A model generated the notes under the pieces. The model was not told the origin of the DNA. It saw only the letters and a list, made by a program, of their open reading frames with translations, and searched no databases. A DNA stretch of 64,000 bases from Budvicia diplopodorum (lineage in GTDB: Bacteria > Pseudomonadota > Gammaproteobacteria > Enterobacterales > Enterobacteriaceae): contig NZ_WOYF01000002.1 of NCBI RefSeq assembly GCF_009800925.1, positions 62,001 to 126,000 of the forward strand. Reading direction: 5' to 3'. The position numbers and the translations under genes were made by a program. Positions within the stretch are counted from its first letter, which is position 1, and each line of letters opens with the position of its first letter. Positions 1 to 8,723 of this stretch are shown one piece after another.

Positions 1-94
1 TCTATTTGGTTTTAGCACTTTTGGCAGCCGTTCTTCACCGATAAAAATAAGGCCCTGCATATTCTGCCAAGCCTTTAGGCTATTGATAAACCTG

Positions 95-185
95 TCTAAT
101 TTTATTTCAGCGTAAGTTTCGTTTGCGAAAAACAATGCTGGAATATAAACATTTTCTAGCGGCCGAGGGGCGATGTTTCTCAGTC
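95..185 (+). repeat. Dispersed intergenic repeat, copy A
   Basis: About 90 bp beginning TCTAATTTTATTTCAGCG and running through CTAGCGGCCGAGGGGCG. It aligns by eye, with scattered substitutions and about one gap, to 35887-35978 (same strand) and to the reverse complement of about 33712-33801. All three copies are outside genes. I do not recognise it as REP, ERIC or another named family. Confidence 0.65.
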
Positions 186-319
186 TTGTAGGCCTCGGGC
201 CTAGCCCGCCTACGGGCGCTCGGGCTGCTTTCGCAGCTACGACCCGAACGGCAGCCTCTCCCTCAGTTTGACTATGTTTAAAAACAGACAGTTTATCATC
301 AAGATTTGTCATCAATGAG

Positions 320-350
320 AAGGCCCTGCGTATTCTGCAGGGCCTTTTTA
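320..350 (+). terminator. Rho-independent terminator
   Basis: Perfect 10-bp stem AAGGCCCTGC / GCAGGGCCTT with a 7-nt loop, then TTTTA on the plus strand. It could end a rightward transcript from outside the window. It could also act on the leftward peroxidase transcript that ends at 379. Confidence 0.6.
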
Positions 351-378
351 CTTTCAGCGCATAGTCTAAAGCTACAAA

Positions 379-1788
379 TTATTCTGCTTGCAGTTTAGTT
401 GGCTGGTCTAACTTATATTCACCGGTTAATGAAGTCAGGAACGCAACAATATCGTCCACGTCTTTTTCCGGTAAGGTGGTTTCTAGCTGAAACTTCAGCA
501 TCATATTCACTGCGCCTTTCAGCGAATCTATGCTGCCGTCGTGCAGGTAAGGAGCCGTTAGCTCGACGTTTCTCAACGTTGGCACTTTGAAACGATTACG
601 GTCACGCGCAAACATCGTGAAGTTGAAACGACCCAAATCGACGTCAGCAATGCCTTTGCCGCGCGCCGCAAAGTAGTCTTCTTTTAGCCCCATCATTTCA
701 AACGACTGACCACCCAGATTCTTACCTACGTGGCAGGTATCACACTTATTGTCTTTAAACAGCTGAAAACCGTGCTTTTGCTGAGCAGTCAGCGCCCCTT
801 GTTCACCTTTCATATAGCGGTCAAACGGGCTATTTGGCGTAACCAGCGTTTTCTCAAACTCGGCTATTGCATCGGTAATCGTGGCGGCAGTATAACCCTC
901 AGGATAAATTTTGGTGAAGGCTGCGGTCAAACCGGGATCTTTTGCCAATTTACCAATAATTTGATCCCATGATTCGGAGCCCATTTCAATTGGGTTCAGC
1001 GGCGGTCCACCGGCCTGATCCTGTAGAGTATGCGCCCGGCCATCCCAGAATTGATCGACGTTATAAACAGAATTGAATACGGTAGGCGCATTAATTGGCC
1101 CGGTCTGCCCGTTAATTCCTTTTGACGTCACCAGATGGTCTACGCCTCCGGCAGTCAACCTGTGGCAGGTTTCACAGGAGAGCGTATCGTCGCCGGACAA
1201 ACGGGTGTCATGGTATAAAATCGCCCCCATAGCCACTTTTTCAGCATCGGTTGGCATTGGCTCAGGAAGCGGCTGAACGGCCTCATTTTTGAAGGTATCG
1301 CTCACGCCTTTCGTGACATAGTATTGGGCGCGCTGTTTTTCAGCCCAGCTCAGAATCTGTGCACGATCGCTTTCACTTAGGTTACCGCTCCAGTGAAGGG
1401 CAGTATACCGGGTTGGCGGCATGGTTTGATCCTGAACCACTCGCTCGATTTTCGCCAAATCAGCTTCAGGGGCGGCCGTACCGTTGACGAGGCTATCCAT
1501 AGTAGCCTGCAGATTGAAGTGGACATATCCTTTCTTAACGTCATGTTCCATTAGCTGCTTAGCAATCGGAAATGAGGCGTAGAATGGCATTTCTGCATTA
1601 CCAGTGTGGCAATATTCGCACCCACGCTGATAAAAAATATCCCTTATTTGTGCATCGCCCTTAGGCGTTGCAACTGCGGCAATGAGTTTAGAGCTTCTAT
1701 TCTGATCATAATTATAGATGTAGGCAGCGGTACCCAAATAGCCGATAATCCCTACGGCGCATGCTCCCAGCAGCAATTTTTTTATCAT
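379..1788 (-). CDS. yhjA: Triheme cytochrome c quinol peroxidase (YhjA/Ccp)
   Basis: A membrane-anchored periplasmic peroxidase that reduces hydrogen peroxide with electrons from the quinol pool, used in anaerobic or microaerobic respiration. The 469-residue protein has an N-terminal membrane segment (about residues 3-25) and three CxxCH heme motifs: CEYCH at 57-61, CETCH at 205-209 and CDTCH at 349-353. Classical diheme CcpA enzymes have two, so the extra N-terminal heme places it with the YhjA type (E. coli about 465 residues). GAGGG precedes the ATG. A perfect FNR site and a fitting -10 lie upstream (1878-1918), matching the FNR control known for E. coli yhjA. The gene is monocistronic here and transcribed in the same direction as grpE. 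Confidence 0.92.
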   Translation of the reverse strand: MIKKLLLGACAVGIIGYLGTAAYIYNYDQNRSSKLIAAVATPKGDAQIRDIFYQRGCEYCHTGNAEMPFYASFPIAKQLMEHDVKKGYVHFNLQATMDSLVNGTAAPEADLAKIERVVQDQTMPPTRYTALHWSGNLSESDRAQILSWAEKQRAQYYVTKGVSDTFKNEAVQPLPEPMPTDAEKVAMGAILYHDTRLSGDDTLSCETCHRLTAGGVDHLVTSKGINGQTGPINAPTVFNSVYNVDQFWDGRAHTLQDQAGGPPLNPIEMGSESWDQIIGKLAKDPGLTAAFTKIYPEGYTAATITDAIAEFEKTLVTPNSPFDRYMKGEQGALTAQQKHGFQLFKDNKCDTCHVGKNLGGQSFEMMGLKEDYFAARGKGIADVDLGRFNFTMFARDRNRFKVPTLRNVELTAPYLHDGSIDSLKGAVNMMLKFQLETTLPEKDVDDIVAFLTSLTGEYKLDQPTKLQAE

Positions 1789-1877
1789 AATTCCCTCACA
1801 TAATTCTCTGTTTTATTAAAATGCCATTTATTAAAATCCCATGAAAAAATTTATCTCATGGAGAAAATCACAGAGGG

Positions 1878-1918
1878 ATTATCACTGGTAAAGGAGATAT
1901 CTAATTGATACGGATCAA
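1878..1918 (-). promoter_or_regulatory. FNR-activated promoter of yhjA
   Basis: TTGATACGGATCAA (1905-1918) is a perfect match to the FNR consensus TTGAT-N4-ATCAA. On the minus strand GATAAT (1883-1878) is a good -10 hexamer. The geometry puts the FNR dyad about 41.5 bp upstream of a start near 1871, the class II activation position. The translation start is about 83 nt further downstream. Confidence 0.85.
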
Positions 1919-2039
1919 GTATGACCTGCAGTAGAACCTATCATTACAATAGGCTTAGTCTATGGATGGGTATTAATAATGAAGGCGTTACAAAATAGCG
2001 GTCAGATAAAAGCCACCAGATAGCAGCATAGCTAGAAAG

Positions 2040-2090
2040 AAAAAATAGAAGTGTGAAATAAAACGCCTTTCAGGGGTTCACCTCACACTT
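2040..2090 (-). terminator. Terminator of grpE
   Basis: On the minus strand AAGTGTGA pairs with TCACACTT across a long loop, followed by CTATTTTTTC. It lies 37-87 nt past the grpE stop codon. Confidence 0.5.
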
Positions 2091-2126
2091 ATATACCGGC
2101 GCTATAGCAACTCAATAATCATTTGA

Positions 2127-2708
2127 TCATTTAGCAACGGCGACCATCGCAGGGCGAATCAGGCGGCCGTTTAGCGTATAACCCTTCTGCATCACCATCA
2201 TCACATGATTAGTCTGGTGATCAGGTGACTCTAACATGGTCATCGCCTGATGCAATTCTGCATTGAAGGGAACATTGGTCTCTTCAATAACGTCAACGCC
2301 GAACTTACGCACGGTATCAAGCATAGATTTCAACGTTAACTCAACGCCTTCAATTAACAGCGCGAGATCCGGATTTTGTTTATCTGCGGATGCTAAGGCG
2401 CGTTCCAGATTATCAATAACCGGTAACAGATCGGCTGAAAATTTTTCCAACGCAAATTTATGCGCTTTCTCAACGTCTTGTTCTGCACGACGACGAACGT
2501 TTTCAACGTCGGCGCGGGCGCGTAATACGTTTTCGCGCTCTTGCTGCTGAACCTGAGCCAATTGTGTTTCCAGCTCAGTAATACGTTCAACATAATGACT
2601 ATTTACGTCGGTCTCTGCGGCTTGCTCAGTGCCTTCCATTTGCTGCCGATCGTTTAATGTTTCTTCTGAGACTTGCTCATTAGGTATATTCTGTTCTTTA
2701 CTACTCAT
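2127..2708 (-). CDS. grpE: GrpE nucleotide exchange factor
   Basis: Cytoplasmic co-chaperone that releases ADP from DnaK and acts in the heat-shock folding cycle. The 193-residue protein has the family layout: an acidic, Gln/Glu-rich N-terminus, a long coiled-coil helix (about residues 45-95, including [20 protein letters not shown]), a four-helix region with [21 protein letters not shown], and a C-terminal beta domain ending in [19 protein letters not shown]. coli GrpE is 197 residues. GGAG lies before the ATG. It is divergent from nadK, as in E. coli, and a sigma-32-type promoter is visible upstream. Confidence 0.97.
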   Translation of the reverse strand: MSSKEQNIPNEQVSEETLNDRQQMEGTEQAAETDVNSHYVERITELETQLAQVQQQERENVLRARADVENVRRRAEQDVEKAHKFALEKFSADLLPVIDNLERALASADKQNPDLALLIEGVELTLKSMLDTVRKFGVDVIEETNVPFNAELHQAMTMLESPDHQTNHVMMVMQKGYTLNGRLIRPAMVAVAK

Positions 2709-2750
2709 GTAAATCTCCGCAGTTTGGCATTACGCTCGCTTGTTCGCTTA

Positions 2751-2780
2751 TATTATGGGGATGAAATTTGACGAATCAAG
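2751..2780 (-). promoter_or_regulatory. Sigma-32 (heat-shock) promoter of grpE
   Basis: On the minus strand CTTGAT (2780-2775), a 14-bp spacer and CCCCATAATA (2760-2751) match the RpoH consensus CTTGAA-N13-15-CCCCATnT, with one change in the -35. The -10 lies about 42 bp before the grpE ATG. Confidence 0.8.
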
Positions 2781-2833
2781 GAAGACGTTCATATTGTATG
2801 GGCGCTATTGTCGCATCTGGCAGGAAAAAATAA

Positions 2834-3715
2834 ATGAATAACAAAAAATTCAGTTGCATCGGGCTAGTCGGACACCCCCGCCACCCCGCGGCATTAGCCA
2901 CACACAAAACCCTTTACCACTGGTTAAAAAGTAAAGGTTACTCGGTCATCATAGAACAACAAATTGCCCATGATCTCGATATTGAATCTGCCACAGTTGG
3001 CACGTTAGCCGAGATTGGCCAAGATGCCGATCTGGCCGTGGTGATCGGCGGCGATGGCAACATGCTGGGCGCTGCCCGGGTCCTCTCCCGCTATGATATT
3101 CAGGTGATTGGCGTTAACCGTGGCAATCTCGGGTTTCTAACTGATTTGAGCCCGGATAACTTACAGCAGCAGCTTTCTGAAGTTCTGGAAGGCGAATACG
3201 TCAGCGAGCAACGCTTTCTACTGGAAACGCAGGTTTATCGGGCGAATCAGCCAACCCGTATTAGTACCGCAATCAATGAAGTTGTTTTGCACCCCGGTAA
3301 AGTCGCCCATATGATTGAGTTCGAAGTGTATATCGACAATAACTTCGCCTTCTCGCAGCGCTCTGATGGTTTAATTATTTCCACCCCAACCGGCTCTACC
3401 GCCTACTCACTTTCGGCCGGAGGCCCAATACTGACCCCAACTCTCGATGCGATTGTGTTAGTGCCGATGTTTCCACATACCTTGACCTCCCGACCGTTGG
3501 TCATCAATAGCAACAGCGTAATTAACCTGAAGTTCTCCCACTATAGCCGTGACTTAGAAATAAGCTGCGATAGCCAAATCGCGCTACCCATTCAGAAAGA
3601 TGAAGAAGTGATTATTAAGCGCAGTGATGCGTACTTAAATTTGATTCATCCTAAAAACTACAGTTATTACAATACGCTAAGCACCAAGTTGGGGTGGTCT
3701 AAAAAATTATTCTAA
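2834..3715 (+). CDS. nadK: NAD kinase
   Basis: Phosphorylates NAD+ to NADP+ with ATP in the cytoplasm. The 293-residue product (E. coli 292) shows the family GGDGN motif ([16 protein letters not shown]), the [11 protein letters not shown] segment that follows it, and the [15 protein letters not shown] nucleotide-binding loop. AGGA lies before the ATG. It is divergent from grpE and followed by recN on the same strand, the usual enterobacterial order. The 98-bp gap to recN contains the recN SOS promoter, so recN is mostly controlled separately. Confidence 0.97.
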   Translation: MNNKKFSCIGLVGHPRHPAALATHKTLYHWLKSKGYSVIIEQQIAHDLDIESATVGTLAEIGQDADLAVVIGGDGNMLGAARVLSRYDIQVIGVNRGNLGFLTDLSPDNLQQQLSEVLEGEYVSEQRFLLETQVYRANQPTRISTAINEVVLHPGKVAHMIEFEVYIDNNFAFSQRSDGLIISTPTGSTAYSLSAGGPILTPTLDAIVLVPMFPHTLTSRPLVINSNSVINLKFSHYSRDLEISCDSQIALPIQKDEEVIIKRSDAYLNLIHPKNYSYYNTLSTKLGWSKKLF

Positions 3716-3734
3716 TAAAGTGAAAATCTGACTT

Positions 3735-3776
3735 TACTGTATATAAAACCAGTTTATACTGTATGAAAACACAGTC
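3735..3776 (+). promoter_or_regulatory. Two LexA boxes of recN
   Basis: TACTGTATATAAAACCAGTT (3735-3754) and TACTGTATGAAAACACAGTC (3757-3776) both follow the LexA pattern CTGT-N8-ACAG; the first has a CCAG right arm. They are tandem with 2 bp between them and end 37 bp before the recN ATG. An in-frame ATG at 3763 lies inside the second box, which argues against it as the start. Confidence 0.88.
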
Positions 3777-3813
3777 ATCTGTTTATAAATATACGGGACG
3801 CGGGAAGATAATC

Positions 3814-5475
3814 ATGCTGGCACAGTTAACTATCAGTAATTTTGCTATTGTCCGAGAGTTGGAAATTGACTTCAATTCAGGAATGACGGCCATTACCGGC
3901 GAAACCGGAGCCGGTAAATCAATTGCTATAGACGCATTAGGCTTATGCTTGGGCAGCCGGTCCGAGGCCGCCATGGTTCGCAGTGGTGCAAACCGGGCCG
4001 ACATCTGTGCCCGCTTCTCCTTGAAAGACACGCCAGCCGCCAAACAGTGGCTAGAAGATAATCAGCTCGACGACCAGCACGAGTGCCTTTTGCGCCGCGT
4101 TATCAGCTCCGATGGCCGTTCCCGTGGGTTTATCAACGGCACCGCAGTGCCGGTTTCTCAGCTCAGAGAGCTAGGCCAATTATTAATTCAAATACACGGT
4201 CAGCATGCTCACCAGTTGCTATTAAAGCCCGAACATCAAAAACACCTGTTAGATGCCTATGCCCACCAAAGCGAACTTTTGTCAGACATGCAGCATGCCT
4301 ATCAACGCTGGCATCAAAGCTGTAGCCTGTTGGCAATGCACCAACAGCAAAGCATCGAGAATGAATCTCGCCAGCAGCTGCTTCAATATCAGCTAAAAGA
4401 GCTAAACGAATTCTCACCGCAGGCCGGTGAATATGAACTGATTGACGAAGAGTACAAACGCTTAGCCAACAGCGGGCAACGGCTTTCGCTCAGCCAAGAA
4501 ACGCTACAAGTTCTGGCTGAAAATGACGATCAAAACGTTCTCAGCCTGCTCAATCACGCTAAGCATCAGCTACAAGAACTGGCTTCCATCGATGACAAAA
4601 TGAGTAGCTTGCTGTCTATGCTGGAAGAAGCCTCAATTCAGGTCACTGAAACCAGTGAAGAACTCCGCCATTATGCCGAGCGTATGGAAATGGATCCGGT
4701 TCGTCTTTATGAACTCGAACAGCGCTTATCGCGCCAGTTAACGCTGGCGCGCAAACATCATATTGCGCCAGAGCAGTTGCCTGAGCTCCATCAACAACTC
4801 CTTGATGAACAAACGCAAATGGCTCAGCAAGAAAATGATTACGCACAGCTAAATGAAGCGGTTGTACTGCATCATAAACAGGCGCTTGAAGTAGCCAAGC
4901 GCCTGAACGCTCAGCGCCTTCACTATGCCAAAGAGCTGTCAGAACTGATTACTCACAGCATGCACTCACTGTCGATGCCTCACGGCCAACTGGCAATCGA
5001 AATCAGCCATCAGCCTGAGCACCTGAATGCCGAAGGCGCAGACAAAATAGATTTTCGCGTGACCACCAACCCAGGTCAACCGCTACAGGCGCTGTCAAAA
5101 GTAGCATCGGGCGGTGAGTTGTCCCGTATCGCTCTGGCTATTCAGGTCATTACCGCTCAGAAGATGGATACGCCAGCGCTAATCTTTGATGAAGTTGATG
5201 TCGGCATCAGCGGGCCAACGGCGGCCATTGTGGGCAAACTACTACGTCAGCTAGGAGAATCAACTCAGGTCATGTGCGTCACTCACCTACCTCAGGTTGC
5301 CGGCTGCGGTCATCAACATTTTTATGTCAGTAAACACACTGATGGCGAAGAAACAGAAACCCAAATGCAGCTGTTAGATAAAAATGCCCGCTTACAAGAG
5401 CTGGCCCGTCTATTAGGCGGTAGTGAAGTCACTAAAAATACGCTGGCAAACGCACGGGAACTGCTTGCCGCCTGA
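3814..5475 (+). CDS. recN: DNA repair protein RecN
   Basis: SMC-like ATPase of the SOS response that helps repair double-strand breaks by bridging DNA ends and sister chromatids. The 553-residue product (same as E. coli) has Walker A GETGAGKS near the N-terminus, a Gln/Glu/Leu-rich coiled-coil middle, the ABC signature [14 protein letters not shown] and the Walker B segment [12 protein letters not shown] near the C-terminus. I chose the ATG at 3814 because [20 protein letters not shown] matches the E. coli N-terminus. The ATG 51 bp upstream would place the start inside a LexA operator. Confidence 0.97.
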   Translation: MLAQLTISNFAIVRELEIDFNSGMTAITGETGAGKSIAIDALGLCLGSRSEAAMVRSGANRADICARFSLKDTPAAKQWLEDNQLDDQHECLLRRVISSDGRSRGFINGTAVPVSQLRELGQLLIQIHGQHAHQLLLKPEHQKHLLDAYAHQSELLSDMQHAYQRWHQSCSLLAMHQQQSIENESRQQLLQYQLKELNEFSPQAGEYELIDEEYKRLANSGQRLSLSQETLQVLAENDDQNVLSLLNHAKHQLQELASIDDKMSSLLSMLEEASIQVTETSEELRHYAERMEMDPVRLYELEQRLSRQLTLARKHHIAPEQLPELHQQLLDEQTQMAQQENDYAQLNEAVVLHHKQALEVAKRLNAQRLHYAKELSELITHSMHSLSMPHGQLAIEISHQPEHLNAEGADKIDFRVTTNPGQPLQALSKVASGGELSRIALAIQVITAQKMDTPALIFDEVDVGISGPTAAIVGKLLRQLGESTQVMCVTHLPQVAGCGHQHFYVSKHTDGEETETQMQLLDKNARLQELARLLGGSEVTKNTLANARELLAA

Positions 5476-5652
5476 AGGCCAAAATAAAAATAGGCATAAA
5501 TGTAATATTAAAAACTAACTTTTTCTTGAACCTGTGGTCATATCTGAGCGAAGAAATTTTAAGATATGGCCCCGATTCAAAGCAGTAAAGGTTTCCAAAC
5601 GTCGCAAGGTCTATTATCATCGACAGCCTATGTTCTAAAGGAAAGTAATATT

Positions 5653-6069
5653 ATGCGCTGCAAATTGCTGACTGCCGCAGTAGTGGCTCTTGTGATGCTG
5701 GCTACCGGTTGTTCAACGCTGGAAAAAATGGTCTATCGGCCTGATATTAACCAAGGGAATTTCTTAACGCCTACTGACGTAGCCAAAATACAAAAAGGCA
5801 TGTCCAAACAGCAGGTTGCTTATGTCCTTGGAACACCAATGGTTCAGGATCCGTTTGGTTCCAACACTTGGTTTTATATCTTCCGTCAACAGCCAGGGCA
5901 TGAAGGCGTTAGCCAACAAACGTTAACGTTATCGTTTGATAGCGGTGGTACGCTGACCAATATCAATAACGATACCTCTGACATGGCTAATCCAAATGTA
6001 GAGACCGTACAGAAAGAGCCTGCGCCTAAACCAGAGACAGAGAAAAGCTCTTGGTTTGACTGGTTCTAG
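5653..6069 (+). CDS. bamE: Outer membrane assembly lipoprotein BamE
   Basis: Small lipoprotein of the BAM complex, which inserts beta-barrel proteins into the outer membrane. The 138-residue precursor has a lipoprotein signal with lipobox LATGC, so the mature protein begins at that Cys. The SmpA/OmlA fold carries [20 protein letters not shown] and a [14 protein letters not shown] strand region. The C-terminus is a charged Pro/Lys/Glu tail ending in SSWFDWF. An upstream in-frame ATG at 5566 would bury the signal peptide; AAAGGAAAG before 5653 supports this start. It sits between recN and the convergent ratA-rnfH pair, as in E. coli. Confidence 0.95.
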   Translation: MRCKLLTAAVVALVMLATGCSTLEKMVYRPDINQGNFLTPTDVAKIQKGMSKQQVAYVLGTPMVQDPFGSNTWFYIFRQQPGHEGVSQQTLTLSFDSGGTLTNINNDTSDMANPNVETVQKEPAPKPETEKSSWFDWF

Positions 6070-6097
6070 CTCTGGATAGAAATTTTCATTTCAGATA

Positions 6098-6130
6098 AAA
6101 AAGAAGACGCCCTAGAGCGTCTTCTTTTTT
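6098..6130. terminator. Bidirectional terminator between bamE and rnfH
   Basis: Perfect 10-bp stem AAGAAGACGC / GCGTCTTCTT with a 6-nt loop, flanked by A-run and T-run so it can act in both directions. It overlaps the last codons of rnfH. Confidence 0.85.
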
Positions 6131-6405
6131 GATTTCTCGACTCGTATTCGCCGAAGCTCTTTTGGGTCGGCGGTCAATGGCCGGTAAATTTCAACCCTAT
6201 CGCCGTCCTGCAATACGTCGGTCAGCTTAGCCGCACGGCTAAAAACCCCTACTTTATTAACCGCTAAGTCGAGCTCTTTACGGGCCTCTAGAATACCCGA
6301 AGCCTGAATCGCTTGTCCGACCGTAGTGCCTTCAGGTACGGCCAAAACCTTAACATACTGCCGCTCTGGCAGCGCAAAAACCACCTCAACGTTAATATCA
6401 GACAC
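6112..6405 (-). CDS. rnfH: RnfH family protein (RatB)
   Basis: Small ubiquitin-fold (beta-grasp) protein, often paired with ratA; its precise role is unsettled. The 97-residue product matches E. coli RnfH throughout, including [13 protein letters not shown] and [20 protein letters not shown] chose the GTG at 6405 because it reads [18 protein letters not shown], aligned with the E. coli N-terminus, and has AGAGG upstream. The in-frame ATG at 6477 would add 24 unrelated residues and overlap deeply with ratA. The start overlaps the ratA stop by 8 bp, implying translational coupling. Confidence 0.9.
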   Translation of the reverse strand: MSDINVEVVFALPERQYVKVLAVPEGTTVGQAIQASGILEARKELDLAVNKVGVFSRAAKLTDVLQDGDRVEIYRPLTADPKELRRIRVEKSKKKTL

Positions 6406-6832
6406 CGTAAACCTCTTTAGCCCGCTTGGTAAATGCCTGCACCATATTCCCCGCCAGATCCTGAAAAATACGTCCAAACGCGATCTCTATCAATCGGCTA
6501 CTAAATTCAAACTCCAGATTAAACTCAATGCGGCATGCGTCTTCGGTTAGCGGCGTAAATAGCCAACCGCCTTGCAGCACCCGGAACGGCCCATCCACCA
6601 GCTTCATATCAATAATGGAATTCTCGACCATTTTATTGCGCGTAGTAAAGGTTTTACGGATTCCCACCTTAGAAACCTCGATAGACGCCGTCATGGTGTC
6701 TTCTGTCAATTCAAGGATCCGACTACTAACGCAACCGGGTAAAAACTGTGGGTAAGAGAGAACGTCATTAGCCAGTTTATACATTTGCCCGGCGCTATAA
6801 TTCACCAATGCCGAACGTCTGATATTCTGCAT
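6398..6832 (-). CDS. ratA: RatA, START-domain ribosome association toxin / CoQ-binding family
   Basis: 144-residue member of the COQ10/START-like family. In E. coli, RatA has been reported to block 70S formation by binding 50S subunits, while other members bind ubiquinone, so the physiological role is debated. Family features seen are the N-terminal [25 protein letters not shown] and the C-terminal amphipathic helix [19 protein letters not shown]. It is the first gene of the ratA-rnfH pair and is divergent from smpB, as in E. coli. Confidence 0.9.
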   Translation of the reverse strand: MQNIRRSALVNYSAGQMYKLANDVLSYPQFLPGCVSSRILELTEDTMTASIEVSKVGIRKTFTTRNKMVENSIIDMKLVDGPFRVLQGGWLFTPLTEDACRIEFNLEFEFSSRLIEIAFGRIFQDLAGNMVQAFTKRAKEVYGV

Positions 6833-7033
6833 AACATTTCCTAATCAATATGTCTGAACGATAAAGCGGCGCAAATCATACCATCGAACCTGAAGCTGAC
6901 CAAAATCGATATTATTTAGTATATAGCCCATTATGACCAACAGATAATTCAGGTGACAGAATAGAAGAATAATTCGTGGCTTCAACGGTTAGGGGATATC
7001 TTTCAAATCAGCATTAAGTATAATAAAACCACT

Positions 7034-7516
7034 ATGACAAAGAAAAAAGTTCACAAACCCGGTTCCGCAACTATTGCGATGAACAAACGCGCCCGCCACG
7101 AGTATTTCATTGAAGATGAAATCGAGGCAGGCTTAGCCCTGCAAGGTTGGGAAGTAAAGGCAATGCGCGAAGGCAAAGCCAATATTATGGACAGCTACGT
7201 AGTGTTCAGAAACGGCGAAGCCTACCTGTTTGGCGCCACGATTACGCCGCTTAACGTTGCATCGTCGCATATCGTGTGCGATCCAACCCGTTCGCGTAAG
7301 CTGTTGCTGAATAAAAAAGAGCTCGATTCCATATTTGGCCTATCTAACCGCGATGGCTACACCATCGTTGCCCTTTCCATGTACTGGAAAAACGCATGGG
7401 CTAAAGTCAAAATCGGCGTAGCCAAAGGTAAGCAACTGCACGATAAACGTACCGATATTAAAGACCGCGAATGGCAGGTTAGTAAGAACCGTATTATAAA
7501 GCACGCCAATCGCTAA
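7034..7516 (+). CDS. smpB: SsrA-binding protein SmpB
   Basis: tmRNA-binding protein required for trans-translation, which frees stalled ribosomes and tags the nascent chain for proteolysis. The 160-residue product (same as E. coli) shows [27 protein letters not shown]-type OB-fold sequence, read here as [18 protein letters not shown] followed by [17 protein letters not shown]. The C-terminal tail is basic and probes the empty A site ([17 protein letters not shown]). It lies 63 bp upstream of ssrA, so the two trans-translation components are neighbours. Confidence 0.97.
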   Translation: MTKKKVHKPGSATIAMNKRARHEYFIEDEIEAGLALQGWEVKAMREGKANIMDSYVVFRNGEAYLFGATITPLNVASSHIVCDPTRSRKLLLNKKELDSIFGLSNRDGYTIVALSMYWKNAWAKVKIGVAKGKQLHDKRTDIKDREWQVSKNRIIKHANR

Positions 7517-7579
7517 GCCGCTAGCGTGCCGCAGGCAAACTCTGTTATACTTATAACGTTAGTAAAGTTGTAACAACTT

Positions 7580-7942
7580 GGGGCTGATTCTGGATTCGAC
7601 GGGATTTGCGAAACCCAAGGTGCATGCCGAGGGGCGGTTTGCCTCGTTAAAAGCCGCAAAAAAATAGTCGCAAACGACGAAAACTACGCACTAGCAGCTT
7701 AATACCCTGCTAAGAGCCCTCTCTCCCTAGCTTCCGCTCTTAAGACGGGGATCAAGAGAGGTCAAACCCAAAAGAGATCGCGTGGACATCCTGCCTGGGG
7801 TGAAATCGCTAAAACTAATCAGGCTAGTCTGGTAGTGGCGTGTCTGTCCGCAGCTGCCCGGCGAATGTAAAGACTGACTAAGCATGTAGTACCGAGGATG
7901 TAGGAATTTCGGACGCGGGTTCAACTCCCGCCAGCTCCACCA
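7580..7942 (+). ncRNA. ssrA: Transfer-messenger RNA (tmRNA)
   Basis: 363-nt gene from GGGGCTGATTCTGGATTCGA to an encoded 3' CCA (GCCAGCTCCACCA). The reading frame at 7670-7702 encodes the tag ANDENYALAA followed by TAA. The tRNA-like 3' end contains GGTTCAACTCCCGCC. smpB lies immediately upstream. A tag of ANDENYALAA is typical of Enterobacterales. Confidence 0.98.
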
Positions 7943-7984
7943 AATACGTCACCAGTGATACCAGATAGACCCGGTGATAATAGC

Positions 7985-8018
7985 AAAAAAGCCTGTAACT
8001 TATGTTACGGGCTTTTTT
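7985..8018 (+). terminator. Terminator of ssrA
   Basis: AAAAAAGCCTGTAAC pairs with GTTACGGGCTTTTTT (one G-T pair) around a TTAT loop, with a six-T run on the plus strand, 43 nt after the tmRNA CCA end. Confidence 0.85.
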
Positions 8019-8140
8019 GTGTGTGTAAGATGGAATATTTGTATAAAAACTCACATCGTATGGAATAACACTTTGTTTTAAAAACATTAACTTACTGAAC
8101 ATTAAATCTGCTAAGCTGCTTTCAGTAAACTTGTAACTAT

Positions 8141-8476
8141 ATGGAAAACAAATTGATGGGTATTCTAAAAAACGTAGCAACAGGAAAATTCAGTTTAGGG
8201 ATAACTTTTTGGTGTTTTGGCGTTTTAGGCAGCTTATTTTTTGGTAAAGTCGGAATACTGTTAATTCTGTCAGGCAATATCAAGTTCTTAAATGCTGCAT
8301 TATTCTGTCGATTCATAGTGTCAGTCATGGTCCTTTCTGGAATAACTTTTATCCTAAAAAATAACAAAATTACCTTCTGGGGAATGATTGCTTTTATTGT
8401 TTTCTTAATACAAACAATGTTTATGCTTGGTTCTTTTCTATTTTATACTATTAAAGAATTATTTTTTAATGAGTAA
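8141..8476 (+). CDS. Small hypothetical membrane protein
   Basis: 111 residues with about three hydrophobic segments: residues about 17-45, 53-71 and 77-105. It starts MENKLMGILKNVATGKFSLG and ends in a short charged tail, KELFFNE. The coding DNA is visibly AT-rich compared with the housekeeping genes and it follows ssrA directly, which suggests acquired DNA. The ribosome-binding site is weak. I do not recognise a family; an immunity or accessory role is possible but unsupported. Confidence 0.5.
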   Translation: MENKLMGILKNVATGKFSLGITFWCFGVLGSLFFGKVGILLILSGNIKFLNAALFCRFIVSVMVLSGITFILKNNKITFWGMIAFIVFLIQTMFMLGSFLFYTIKELFFNE

Positions 8477-8723
8477 AAGCGCATCTAGACAGAGTACACG
8501 AGGGAAAAAGAAATTAATTATCAACTCCATCACAAGGGTCACTTCATGATATCCAATATATAAAAGTACTTATCTGCTCCATGGGGTTATGTGAAAATTA
8601 AATTACTCAAGCATTTTGAAACACATACATGATTTATTAATAAATAAAGATAATATGCTATTTACTTTATCAGCATTAAGCTTAAAATGAAAAAATTTAG
8701 TTATTAGCAACGGATTGTGTTCT

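Larger units (their letters stand above)
1..378. other. Intergenic region with a repeat copy and two related hairpin motifs; no gene seen
   Basis: No convincing reading frame. It holds copy A of a dispersed repeat (about 95-185), a GC-rich stretch at 185-260, and two copies of an 18-bp motif starting AAGGCCCTGC (49-66 and 320-337). The second copy forms a perfect hairpin terminator. The region probably lies downstream of a rightward gene beyond the window edge. Confidence 0.6.
1789..2126. other. Intergenic region between grpE and yhjA
   Basis: Holds the yhjA promoter with its FNR box and, at 2040-2090, a leftward hairpin terminator for grpE. No further gene is seen. Confidence 0.6.

Noticed and set aside
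181-262. GC-rich stretch resembling an RNA gene
   Set aside because: Several partial pairings of GGGC/GCCC are possible but no conserved tRNA or known ncRNA signature could be found.
3763-3813. Upstream in-frame extension of recN
   Set aside because: The ATG at 3763 lies inside a LexA box, lacks a ribosome-binding site and adds 17 residues absent from RecN proteins.
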